Positions 43,666-54,942 of a stretch of DNA of 64,000 nt are shown piece by piece; within the stretch, counting starts at the first letter, position 1, and each line of letters begins with the position of its first letter. The notes under the pieces were generated by a model. The model did not search any database. It was not told the DNA's origin and was given only the letters and a program-made list of their open reading frames with translations. Source of the DNA: Agaricus subrufescens. Its lineage: Eukaryota > Basidiomycota > Agaricomycetes > Agaricales > Agaricaceae. Both the position numbers and the translations under genes were made by a program. The stretch spans positions 2,619,564-2,683,563 of the forward strand of contig CM057062.1 of assembly GCA_029945375.1 (NCBI GenBank), in the 5' to 3' direction.

Positions 43666-45336
43666 TATCGCTATTACGATCTTGAGTGTGCTTTTGTGAC
43701 TTTCAACGAAAAGCAGTTGTTTGGTTTTCTTCTGGTTCTGTTGGACCGCAGGTCTGAGTCTCTTATTTGTCCTCAATGAGTAACACATGAGATAAGACGT
43801 TCGGGCCAACTTCGGAAGGCACCGTATGAAAGAAGAGCAGGCCGGGTTTCACCATGCAGTATGTCAGGTAAGACTGCATCCGGAATTGTGAACGCGAGAA
43901 CGGTGTAAGGCTAGTGCTCAGATCCCGGCTCTAAGATTGTTCGAATTCATGGGCAACACTTTATGGTCGTGAGTCTTCGAGGTAATCAGTCAAGTCTCCA
44001 TGCTTTTATCAAACGTACCATTACCAGAAATCTGAAGTTTGAAAACAAATACTCAGTATATATACTTTGTCCAAATGCGAAGATAACTTGTGCGGCTATA
44101 AAGTCATTGGTGCTGAAACCCCCCAGCGCTGACATTGAGATCTAGGAGTATTGTTTTCAAATTCTCTTACTAGTATACCTGATGATGGGAGTTGGTGTGC
44201 CCGATTAAGTGACCTCAGCATATCCATGCACGCCTCAGGATCCACTTCTAGCGCGATGATCTTCACGGTTATATGTACATCTACGAGTTTAGCTAAATTA
44301 CTATATTCTTTCTCGACATCACTTCGAAACACCAGTTGCGGGACATGACAAAGGTAAAGACTTCTTCAATTGTGAATTAACCTAGTCTTTATATCGAGTG
44401 TCATTTTGCTTACGCTACTCGTTTATGGTAGAGCAAAGTCAGAGCGCTCCGCGTCGTGCTGAATAAGTTACCTACGAAAGAAAGAATTATGGCGATTAGT
44501 GGATAGAGGGAAGAAAACTAGTGGGAAGGCTGGGTGATACAGCTCGTCTTCTGGATCAGAGGTTTGAAATCATGGGATAGAAAGGCCAACGGGGACTAAG
44601 AGGATCCGGTAGTAGCGTACAAGATGTTTGTGTCGGGACGCGTGAGACTTAGGTATTTGTGGTCAGACGACTTTGTGACGACACTCGTCTGAATTCAGCT
44701 AGCGGAATGGCACTTTTTTTCGCTGTTGTTGAGTAATTTAAAAGAAGCCATACGACAGGCATGAAGTGCTTGTATAAATGGATGAAGATAGAGTGAGTTG
44801 AAGGTATATTTGATTTTGTGCCTCACGTGGCGGGAAGTTTGAACGCAGAGATTCTATTTGGTGAAGTTTGATGGTTGGTCGAGAGCGAGTGTGACATATC
44901 ATATAATTCATAAGTGATACCGATTATCGCACTGTCTAAACAGCGGACGTAGAAAGATGAATGAATGCGTACCACGATGACAGCCCATCCTGCTGCGAGA
45001 GCATCAAGAGGTATTTAATTTGCCGGTGTAACTTATGGAGTGCAAGGTCAATCAGGCATGGGGACGTCAATGGATTACATTCACCCTAGTTCTCAAAGGT
45101 TCGTATTCAGTAGATTCACCTGACTGATGAGATAGATGAGTACGGTGACTCAGCTTTGTGCGGGGATGGTAGTATTCTACTAGTGCTCCTACCCAACAGG
45201 GAGAACCTTCTGGTACGCTTCAAGTGCGAATTTCACTGTGAAAATATTAATTATATATGACCAGCTGAGCTGTGTGGACTCACCTTCCTACGGGTGCATA
45301 GCGCAGAGGTTGAAATGAGATCTCAGATCACCGGAA
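43666..45336. other. Spacer between NLR 3 and NLR 4 with a minus-strand remnant
   Basis: A minus-strand piece at 44096-44332 reads VEKEYSNLAKLVDVHIT then IIALEVDPEACMDMLRSL. It resembles the end of the remnant in the NLR 1-2 spacer. Positions 44540-44720 match 40040-40210. Positions 45145-45303 match 1-158 and give the uninterrupted state of the site where the 31.6-kb block inserted. I see no complete gene. Confidence 0.5.
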
Positions 45337-45345
45337 GGTCACGTG
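45337..45345 (+). promoter_or_regulatory. GGTCACGTG element upstream of NLR 4
   Basis: The nonamer is 327 bp before the NLR 4 start. About 80 bp further on, TTGTACCATACTGCC is shared almost exactly with copies 1 and 3. Confidence 0.55.
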
Positions 45346-45663
45346 GACATGTCGTAAATGGTGGCTGTGGTGTTAAGCTTCAGTCCCTTACAGTTCTACC
45401 ACTCGATCGCATTGTACCATACTGCCTCACTCGTCATTTAGCGTTAACTTTATGAATTGAACATCGCTGTACAAGGACGCCTAGTGGGCCCCGACAAAAT
45501 TTACGATGGTGGAAGAGATACAGCAACGTGGGCTCACATATCCGTACTGGAAACCACTGACCCAAATATATCACAGGCGCTGGAACTGCCTCATGTCGAC
45601 TGCATCTTCCCGGGGCGGACAAACTCCGACAGCCCTCCCTCTCTTTCCCTCCACTGCGTTCTC

Positions 45664-48364
45664 ATGCACATACGCGACCTCCTCTGCTTTGGCCGCTCGC
45701 GGTCAAAAGCCCCAGCCACACCAGCCTCAAGAGACCCCAATCGGGTCTCATCGTCTCATGCCCCTCCTGCCATACATGCCCCATCCTCCCGTCCCTCCTC
45801 AAATTTTGATCCACCCCAACACGGTACGCATCCATCGACGGTTGTCATTATCAAATATTCAGGCACCTACGACAGGATTGCAACAGTCATTACTGTCTCC
45901 TGCACTGACGGTCAGTTTCCATTAATTTACTCGCAAAGTGGCAATATTGAAAGATTTTTTGCCGCCTCCATAACATTTGACTGATATTCCGATACTCCCT
46001 CTGGCATTCAGAGTATTCACGACTCCAGAAATGTATCTGTCAGCGGCAACATGAATCAGGGTGAAAAAACTCCATCACATGTTCGACACACGACCACTAA
46101 CTATATCTGTAGTCAATTATGTCGGTGGCGGGAACAATAACTGTAAGGCATTATCTTTGGTATATTGTTTTGTCTGACGACCACTGTTTGCTCTAGTTAT
46201 GGAGAAGCTACTGGAGAAAACGATACCAGGTGCATCCTTTGATTCGTCCGACCGTGATCCACCCCCACGCTGCCACCCTGGGACCCGTCTGGCCATCTTA
46301 GAACGATGCGTGACTTTCGTCGTCAACTGCAACGATGAAAGGAAGATGCGTTGGGTGTTTGGTGCGGCTGGAGTCGGCAAATCGGCCATTATGCAAAGCG
46401 TTGCCGAGCGCCCGCTCCCTCCAGTGACTTTGCGCGCATCGATCTTCTTTTTTGTCCATGGCCGCAGCGACGGATCCAGGGCCATTATAACGCTCGCGTA
46501 TCAACTGGCTGTTCGGTGCAAGCCTTATCGTGTTTTTATCGAGCGTGAGCTCGATGATGATCCATCCCTCCTTCAAAAGGCGATGTCGGTCCAATTTAAC
46601 AAGCTCATCGTTGAACCATTCATCCATTACCCACCACTGAAATCTGTTGGTCGCGTCCTGATCATAATTGATGGTCTTGATGAATGCGACAATCAACGTA
46701 CCCAGGAGGAACTTCTTCGCCTGATCTCGGATCTTTGCATCACCATCCCATCCTCTCCCTTTGTATGGTTGATCGCTAGTCGCCCGGAGCCTCACATTAT
46801 GTCGTTCTTCGCTGAAAGGGCCGTTGAACCAGCCTACGAGAAGGAGGAAATACTTGTTGATTCGGATGAAGCCCGGAAAGATGTGGAGAAATTTCTTCTT
46901 AGTGAATTGTCGAAGGTACAAACCAAGTTTTCATTGAATCCCAGGGTTCGATGGCCTTCCGATGAGGATTTTTGGAAACTCGCTAAAGCTTCTGGAGGAC
47001 TGTTTGTATATGCACAAACGGTCACGAAATACATAGGGGACCCTCAAACTGGAAATCCGAAATCGCAACTCGATGACGTACTAAAAGTCATTGACGCTCA
47101 CCCACTTCTTCATGTTTCGCGAGAGCACCCGATGGCGCTACTGGATGCCTTGTATGCTCAGGTCCTGTCCAAAGTCCCTCTGGACGCCCAGTTAAACATG
47201 CGAAAGCTCCTTTTGGCATTAGCTGTATTCTGGGAAGTCATTCATCAGGGCGCGCCGGATGACCATTTCATTATGCTATGTAATTGGTTGGGCATAACCT
47301 CAGATGATGCATATGCTGCTCTTCGACATCTTTTTTCCGTTTTGTATGTCCCTCGGCGTGATGAAGCTCATAAGGCAAGTCTCCGGTATTTCCATAAATC
47401 ATTCATCGACTACATTCGTGACTTCACTCGATCCGAATTTTCGCCTGATATCGAACAAGAAGCCCGACTACTCAACACTGAATGTGCGCTCAGGGTCCTC
47501 AGGCAGGCTCCTGATAAAATTCATCTCGGTAATGTTACTGCTGATGTTTGGGGTTCGGAATACATAGGAGCACGAGTAAATGGTACCGTGTCAGAGTGCA
47601 ACATTGCCCTCACCTGGTCACTGGATGGTGAAATGACCTGTGATGACAATAGGACGAGGGTGAATATGCATGCAATGGCTATTGCTAGCATTGTGGAAGG
47701 GATTAGGAATGGACAAGAAGCTTTCTACAACGTGTTTTGCATTCGTCTCTTGGCTACGTGCTTTGTTAATCTTGAGGAATATGGTAGTAAAAATTTGCAT
47801 CAAGTTGTGTTTGTGAGTACTTATAGTCCTTTATGGGTGCGATACTAAGTTATATGTTAGGATAAATCTCGGTGTCACGAATTCATAGAACAAGGACTTG
47901 TCAAGCGGGTACCGGTCAGAGCCCTCAACTTTTCGGGTCTCATATGGAACGTCGAGTTGCGGTTCAACCGCCCCATAACGTCCTCAATCAATCCTCCTGA
48001 CCCGTGGAATCCATCTTGTGTTGTGAGTGGAACACCTGTATTTTTTATAACCTATTTACACCGCACTGTGCAGCATGAACGAGAAGGTGAATGGGGAGAA
48101 GACAAGTCCAAGGACTGGACGACTGGATTTGATGCCGATGAAGGTTACCGCTGCGATTTCTGTTGGAAACGGTTAAAGCGCCACTTGGAAAATTGGCAGA
48201 TTAAAACACCGGATCACCCGGTCCTGGTTCTGTTCACCTCGGCTGGACGATGTTTTGTAGAATTCAAGTTTGTTGATGAAGAAGATGGTGTCTCGGAGTG
48301 GACGTATTGGCTTGTGCATGAGTTTGAGGAGGAGAAGCGGAAAGAGTTGGGAAGTATTGTGTAA
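45664..48364 (+). CDS. NACHT-domain NLR protein, copy 4 (780 aa)
   Basis: Exons: 45664-45823, 45876-45910, 46012-46060, 46113-46142, 46197-47812, 47861-48022 and 48074-48364, in phase throughout. It has the basic start MHIRDLLCFGRSRSK, SIHDSRNVSVSGNMN, VNYVGGGNNN, then NACHT with GAAGVGKS and VLIIIDGLDECD. Compared with copy 3, most of the Pro-rich linker exon is deleted. The frame is kept only if the shortened exon 2 starts after CGACAG rather than at the nearer ATTCAG. The last exon lacks the Asp expansion (GFDADEGYRCDFCWKRL, then CFVEFKFVDEEDGVSEW). The gene looks functional and is the most compact member. Confidence 0.88.
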
Positions 48365-50506
48365 CGATGTTCTTATGCTTTGGGTCTGCTTTTGGGACAC
48401 CTGAAGACAAGGAGTTGTTTGTATTTTGTCATTTTGTTTTCATTACGTTCATCGTTGACGAAGTATTCACCTTCATTTCTCGAATATCGCTAACCTAGAG
48501 CCAAGGTCGTCACTGACGATGTATCACCTCTAGAACTCGAGTGGTTTCACAAGTTTGGTTTGAGGAAACAAATCATTGGTGCTTCATGCGCTCGTAGCGA
48601 GATGAGAATAGAATCCTGGTGTGGCCAGGTGCTCTGACGGTCTCAATTTCGCGACACTGGCATGCAGTTCGGGCATGAGGACCAGAAAATGGAAAAGCTC
48701 CCGAGCTAGGCAGTGTCATTAGGACCGTTATGATAGCAACTTAGATGTTGTCTCGTTCTGTATCAAAAGGCTCGGTGAGATCAAGGAACTGGAGACTCTT
48801 GAGTAGGGAAGCTGTGGGCTCAGATCGAAACAATTTAGAGTTAACCACATTCAGACGGGTAGGTTTGACAATGATGTGAAACACTTGCGCATCCCTGTCT
48901 CCATGTTAGTAACGAGAGCTGAACGATGAGGTGGCGAAGCAAGAATGTCATCTTTAACGATTATTATCACAGGTGGGATCTTCTGAATTCCATGCAGGTC
49001 AGGGCCGATCGTGATGCAGATACAAGGCGAGTCCAATCATAGCCGAATATAATAATGTCTTATGTTTGGGGTTTCTAGCGTTTAATGTAACACTTTCGGA
49101 AGTAGCGACTGGTTGCTAGTGGTGGGCGAGGTCTTAAGAATCGGGTGTTTGAGAATCATCTCTGAAACTCGAAATTTACATAATACAATGAACAAGACGG
49201 CATTACTTTTCTATGAACTTTGATTTACGAAGCTGGGCCATCTGAAAAACAAAAGACTACCTTGGTCCGACGGAAGATAACGCGAACGGCTTGACCGGTA
49301 ATTATGTCCTTATAGATGAGGGACTCAGACTTCATGGTGAGTGAGTGTTGGCGGGCACCTAACTACTACGACACGTCAGATCGATGGGCTGCTGAGTCTC
49401 ATAAACAACCCATGACTCACCGAGAGCGTGAAAGTCTCAAGCTTGAGTAGGTGTCATGGCTTAGTGACGGGAATTCTGGAATAAGGGTACGTATTCGAAA
49501 AACTTTGCGTTACCGCGTCCCTGTGCTGGCCCCACAGACGGTTGTAAAGTGGGATTCGGTTTGTGTTTCGCCATCAATGCGTTGATCTTTTTATAGACAT
49601 GGCGCAGTCTGATAAGCTGCAACTATTAGTATCGTGCTTATCAAAACCAAGTATGACGACTGTGCCAATGATCCATGAGGCAAGCGGAGCCAAAAAGCTG
49701 TTCAACTAAGATGATTAGAATGTCCAGAATGTGCAATTAGACTTTGCCTCGATGTTGCCTCGTGCCCGCGAGTGACCATAGGAGATTGCCGGCGGATCCG
49801 AACCTGAGCCCGAAGATGTAACAAAGGGTTCGGGGTTTCTGTCATTGTACTGTTAGTACAATTGGAAATTCGACAAGGACTCTGGACGTTACGACACGTT
49901 GGTTAGCAACTGGCAGGTAATGATAATCGGAGGTTCAAAGACCGCTTCAAATTCTCAACTACACCATGACAGATGGATAAAGTTTTGACCCCGGGAGTAG
50001 GTGTGATATTTACAAACGGCCGCCTCGTGTTGTGTACAGACCAAGTGGTGCTTTGGTGCTTTGATGGGGGAGTGCGGATCAAGAGGGACCCTGCCATGCA
50101 CTGCCACGCTATGTTTTTCTCATCCCTACTTGCGCCGGTAACCAGTTTACGAGTGAGTAGCAACGGGCTATCAAGCATAAAAGCTATTTGAACTACTCAG
50201 CCCTCAACGTCAACCACCACGCTGCATCCGGCTCTCTTCAGCATCTCCTGTCAGACGGACTGGTACTGGCTACCACAGCCTGGGCGTCAACAACTGCTGT
50301 TTCACCTTTTGGGACGTCTATTTTGATTGTGGCTCCCACGTGTTGCTGTCTAGAAGCGCGCCTGGACCTACCTCGCACCTATTTAACAACCTTCGTCTTC
50401 CGCAGGTCGGTATACGAAAAAACACGACTCTTCACGATCTCACGTCTCACGACTCGACTCATCTATCCTTTTACTCTACTGCTTTCACAATACCCGTTGC
50501 TTTCCA
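48365..50506. other. Intergenic stretch after the NLR array
   Basis: Scattered short frames occur on both strands, none with a motif or convincing splicing. No repeat linking it to the NLR spacers was noticed. The last 300 bp are C/T-rich and probably hold the promoter and leader of the SET-domain gene. Confidence 0.5.
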
Positions 50507-51982
50507 ATGCCTGCGCCAACGCGAACGACTACCTGCTCCTCGAATCCCTCCGCGAAACCCGCCATGCCGTTACCATTACCTCTTTCAGGCAAATGCCACC
50601 GTTCGTCGAAAGATGATGAGGCCTCGAAACTGCCCTCGTCTTCTATCCACAAGAAAGGAGCTAAGCCCGGACGTTCGCCTTCACCTGTCGACCTCGCACA
50701 TTCCTACGCGCGTAGCCGCCCTTACACGGTGTCCACGGTAGAATTTCCAAGCGCTACGATGGCCGCCGTCCTAGACGATGCTGTGCATGACACCGTCCAA
50801 GAACAGCTACCACGCATATATTCGACTCCGACACCATCACGTCCGTCATTTCCCCTCGAAGTGCGTCCCACCACCCACATGGGTCTCGGAAATTTTGCAA
50901 CATCTCCTATTACTGCTGGCAGTACCATTTTCACGGAATACCCGGCCATTATTGCACCGTCAATATATGGGCTGGCTATCCCTCCTTCTGAGGCGTACGT
51001 GGAGCTCTTCGAGTCGCTTCCGAAGCATGATCTGGCTTTCGTCTCTTCTTTGGCTACTTCTCGTCAAGACTATCCCGGGACCAAGCCGGTCTCCCTATCT
51101 TCGTTACCCTGTCCATCCTTTTACGAGGATATCATGCAAACCAACTCCATTTCTGTCGACCTTCCTATCCCCTCGTATTTCCCTCACTCCGAACTTTCAA
51201 CCCATCGCGCGTTATTCTTCATCCTCAGCCGGTGTAACCACAGTTGTAGACCTAATGCCAAGTGGTCTTGGGATGCTTCGACTCTCACTTTAACGGTCAA
51301 CGCCTTACGACCGATCGCCGCTGAGGAGGAAATCACCATTTCCTATATCGAACTGCACAGCGATCCTACCGTATGCCAACAAATACTGCAGGACGCTTAT
51401 GGTTTCAATTGTGTTTGTGAAGAATGTACTTTACCCCCTTACGAGGTGGAACACCACCTCTGCGCAACGAAGGACCAACAGAATGACGAGCCCAAAAATG
51501 TCCCCGAAGGTGATGATGACCTCATCATGGATAGTATCTTCTTTCCCTTTCACGAGTGGTGCGACGATCCCACGCTTCCCGACGACTTCCTCTTAAAAGT
51601 CCACAAAAAAGCCCTCCACCGCCTTGAAAACTCAAACCTCCAAAATCTCCAGTCCGCATCTCTCAACGTTCCAATCCTTCCCGAGGCGCATGTCAATGAC
51701 GATCAAAAAGTACGACGATATTGGGAGGATCAAATGTTCTATACCAATATAGGTTGTGCAACTACGCTCGATATTGCTGACGCCATCGATAAACATACCG
51801 AGATCATCGCTATGTGTTATGGTGCTTTGGGAGATGTAACGAATTTCCGGAATTGGATTGCCGTTGTGAAGGAGGCAAGGGTGTCCAAGGGAGCAGATAT
51901 GGAAGTTCGAATTCTTTTTAACAAGTGGTTGGCGAACCCTTCATCTTTTTCTTACTGGAATCGCAAGGCGAGACCAGCTTGA
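50507..51982 (+). CDS. SET-domain protein, SMYD-like (491 aa)
   Basis: A single uninterrupted frame from the ATG at 50507. The first 110 residues are Ser/Pro-rich and basic. The SET domain runs from about residue 116 (THMGLGNFATSPITAGSTIF) to 281. It contains SRCNHSCRPNA (NHSC motif, residues 244-250) and EEEITISY (273-280), which form the S-adenosylmethionine and lysine pocket. A post-SET zinc motif, FNCVCEEC (Cys302, Cys304, Cys307), follows. The SET region is interrupted by a long insert (about 150-225), as in SMYD-type enzymes, but no MYND finger is seen. Such proteins methylate lysines on histones or other proteins; the substrate is unknown. The C-terminal 170 residues are helical. Later in-frame Mets (for example Met85) could also serve as starts. 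Confidence 0.88.
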   Translation: MPAPTRTTTCSSNPSAKPAMPLPLPLSGKCHRSSKDDEASKLPSSSIHKKGAKPGRSPSPVDLAHSYARSRPYTVSTVEFPSATMAAVLDDAVHDTVQEQLPRIYSTPTPSRPSFPLEVRPTTHMGLGNFATSPITAGSTIFTEYPAIIAPSIYGLAIPPSEAYVELFESLPKHDLAFVSSLATSRQDYPGTKPVSLSSLPCPSFYEDIMQTNSISVDLPIPSYFPHSELSTHRALFFILSRCNHSCRPNAKWSWDASTLTLTVNALRPIAAEEEITISYIELHSDPTVCQQILQDAYGFNCVCEECTLPPYEVEHHLCATKDQQNDEPKNVPEGDDDLIMDSIFFPFHEWCDDPTLPDDFLLKVHKKALHRLENSNLQNLQSASLNVPILPEAHVNDDQKVRRYWEDQMFYTNIGCATTLDIADAIDKHTEIIAMCYGALGDVTNFRNWIAVVKEARVSKGADMEVRILFNKWLANPSSFSYWNRKARPA

Positions 51983-52438
51983 ATATTTGAAATATTCCTA
52001 TGGTTTCTTACTGGAATCGCAACGCGAGACTAGCTTGAATATTTGAAATATTCCTATGATGTATCTTTATATACATAAATATTGTATTTTACCATATCTC
52101 ACGGGGTGACAGTGATTTAGGTTAAATGGTTTTAATCCTTGTATCGCTCACATTAATGAACTTAAAATGAACTGGGATCTAGAATTGGAGCTGTGATTGT
52201 TTTTCGCTTCCATACCAGTTACTATCATACTATTATTATCTATGTGGTCTGTGACATTTAATCTCCGAATATGACGTATCCTGTACTCAAATCCCATGAA
52301 CGTATTCAGATGTAGGATCGACATTGGAATGTACTCTAGATCGCTCAAAAGGGTATACCTTAATTAAGTAGCGTTGAATGATCTAACTAATGTAACCAGA
52401 CAAAACGGGAGATGAGAGAAAAACAATCCCGAATCGCA
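51983..52438. other. Convergent intergenic stretch
   Basis: It lies between the 3' ends of the SET gene and the minus-strand HAD gene. A 41-base direct duplication overlaps the SET stop: TTTCTTACTGGAATCGCAA at about 51946 recurs at about 52000. The rest is AT-rich and holds no gene. Confidence 0.5.
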
Positions 52439-54710
52439 TTAACCAGTGGGGCCAACGACGTCAGCAGCTATTTGGATTCCCAGACCATCCAGCACTAGCC
52501 TGCCTCGCGATGCCCAGTACGAAACTGCTCCAGGGTGATCAAACCATAAACGCTTCTCATCGGCCTCCTTTCCTTTATCTGCAGCCGGAGTGTCGGTGTC
52601 TAATGGGACCCCAGTTCTCTCGGTCTCGCTGGAGGGACCCGATTCTTCTTGTGAAACATGAGGTGAGGATGCAAGAGTCAGCGAATCCTCGGATTGGAGA
52701 TCCTCGTGCCCGGATGGAGAGGAAACAGTGTGTGAGAGCTTGATTTTCTTTTTTGGCGTCTCGGCCTCCGTCGAGATTGGCAAAGGGTTGGATGATTCAC
52801 TGTCTACTTCTTCCCCATTACCAGAGCTTAAGGACTGGATAATCCCACCGGCACGTATCCACGCCGCGACATTACTTTCCGTCTTGACCGCATCCAGTAT
52901 CCCAACCACTGCAAGCAGTGTTTCGTCATATTCTCCACCAATGTTGTTGTATTCATCAGTAAGCTTCTTCAGCAACGCCTCATCACGTTCCCTTTTCTTG
53001 TTCTCCTTCTTTTCCTTACGTTTACGTTTGCCGAGATTAGTTTCCTCTTCGGGCTTTTGTGAATCAGGAAAAACCAAAGCCTGGGTATCCTCAACTCCAT
53101 GAGCTGCGGCCCCATCCGAACCCAAGTCATCGGCCGCACCCTCCAATTTAAGATCCTTGTCCTTGGACTCGGTTTCGGGTGCCACCTCCGGGTCATTTTT
53201 CTTCCCCGAAATCGCGTCAGCTAACCTGACTCGCGCAACCTCCAGCTCTCGGATGGCTAGGTCGTGTTTTCGCATTTCCAAGTCGTATTCCTTGAGACAC
53301 AAGTGGTTGTACGGTTGTAGATGGGCTTTGAGCGGTGAATCATCGAGGAGTAATGTAGTTCGAGCGGAATGGGTTCGTTTTTGAGGGCCAGACGAGGAAG
53401 ACGATGATGAACCATCGATATCAGATGGGTTGAATGACGTGGTGTTTAGCTCATTCCAAGGTTTATTAAGATCCTTTGTCGTCTGAACCTTCCTCCCTAT
53501 GCATATGTAACGTAAGTCAAATCACCTGGTCTATAGGAAATACGCACCGTAATCAGCAATATCCAATCCTAATTTGTCACGGGCCCAGATGGCCACTAAT
53601 CCATCCTTCTTGTTTCCAAAGCTCCTCGCGACCATATCATTCACACTGTGTGGTTGCGCAGAACTCCAGACCATCGTATCTAACCATCGCCTGGTTTTCG
53701 GATGGAACAAATATTGTCTGAAAGAGGAGAGATACGGTCGAGGGTGCACTACACGGAGCGGCCGTGGTTGTGAAGGATCGAATTGAGCGTAAACATCGTC
53801 GTCAGCCCGGTCACCTATAGCCGAATGACGCCCAAACAGTCTCTCACGAACCGATCGGTGGGGGCTGCGGTAGACGAGGGTCCCGTTCAGATCCAACACC
53901 AACAATTTCCTGACCACTGTACTGCCATCCAAATCATCTTCTACGCCAGTTTTCGTGCTGCCCTCGAGTGACGTTCTGAGATAGTCCTCGTCCGGAGCCA
54001 TCTTTGCTGGGGGAGGACTAGTGCGAGGACTTCGACGATCTCGTAATACACGTGCGGTGTCTACTTGTATGAAGCTATCTTGTTGATGCCGGAACAACTG
54101 ACCAGCAATACTGGATGTACGATTTGGCTCAGGTCTGCCAGTGTTGGACTCATTGTATCGCGATTCGGACGAGTGGTATCTTCTCCGTTGTTCTCCGTTG
54201 TTCCTTCCGTAAGAATTCCGGCCATAACTCTGTCTACAACAAACGTCAATAACCTTCACCTAGTCTTCTTACAGGACTGCGGATTGCGTACCTGTGGTTG
54301 GAGCCGTAGCCTCTATAGTTGGAACTTTGCCCCTCAGAGTAGTCGTAGTGGGAATTCGAGTAAGTTCCGTAATCTTGTTGGTTTCCGTAGTCCCATTCAG
54401 GATATTCACCATTGCCGCAATATGCGTCTCTCGTGGCCGACGAGTAACCAGCGTATCTCGAACTCGACCCACCGTAGTAGCTATCTTCCTCCCATATCCC
54501 TTCACCTCTAGCGTCGTACCGGTCCGAATATTCATTCATACGGCTGTTCCAGTACCTGCGGCTGTCGTCGGAGCTCTGAGTTGACCGGGCTGGATCGTTG
54601 TAATACGAGTTCCGAGCGTAACCCCGGTTCTCGTAGTCATCGTAAGAATATTCCGAGCGAGTACCTCGAGAAGCCGCGTGGTTATGTCGTGGTAGTCTGC
54701 GAGGAGGCAT
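52439..54710 (-). CDS. FCP1/NIF-type HAD protein with DLNGT motif (720 aa)
   Basis: Three exons on the minus strand (54292-54710, 53548-54233, 52439-53496) join in phase to 721 codons. The start chosen is MPPRRLPRHNHA. The N-terminal 230 residues are low-complexity, rich in Tyr, Ser, Arg and Gly. The FCP1-homology domain begins KLLVLDLNGTLVYRS (about residue 254) and continues with VVHPRPYLSSFRQYLF, TMVWSSAQPHSV and, across the second intron, TTLLLDDSPLKAHLQPYNH. The C-terminal half is charged and helical, with a KRKRKEKKENKKRERDE stretch (probable nuclear signal), and ends WFDHPGAVSYW. Active phosphatases of this family have DxDxT. Here the second Asp is Asn, so catalysis is uncertain. The same DLNGT form is common in fungal members. 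Confidence 0.85.
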
Positions 54711-54942
54711 GTCCTTCAATAAGACCGGTAGCTGTCGACGCAGGAGAAATGATGGAATCATGACTAAGCGAAGGCGAGATATCAGGAAGTAAACATATGT
54801 TTGATAGGCAATTGGATCCAGGGTTCAGGATGAAGCGCACACAAATATGTCTCCACGTCGTCAAAGCAAAAATCATAACAAAAACCGGTACGTGAGAAAC
54901 AGTCAGGGACGAAAGCATTGTTTACATATATCATTAGCCATA

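Noticed and set aside
49903..50178. Frames before the SET gene as an extra upstream exon
   Set aside because: The SET protein is complete in one frame from 50507 and no phase-compatible splice was found.
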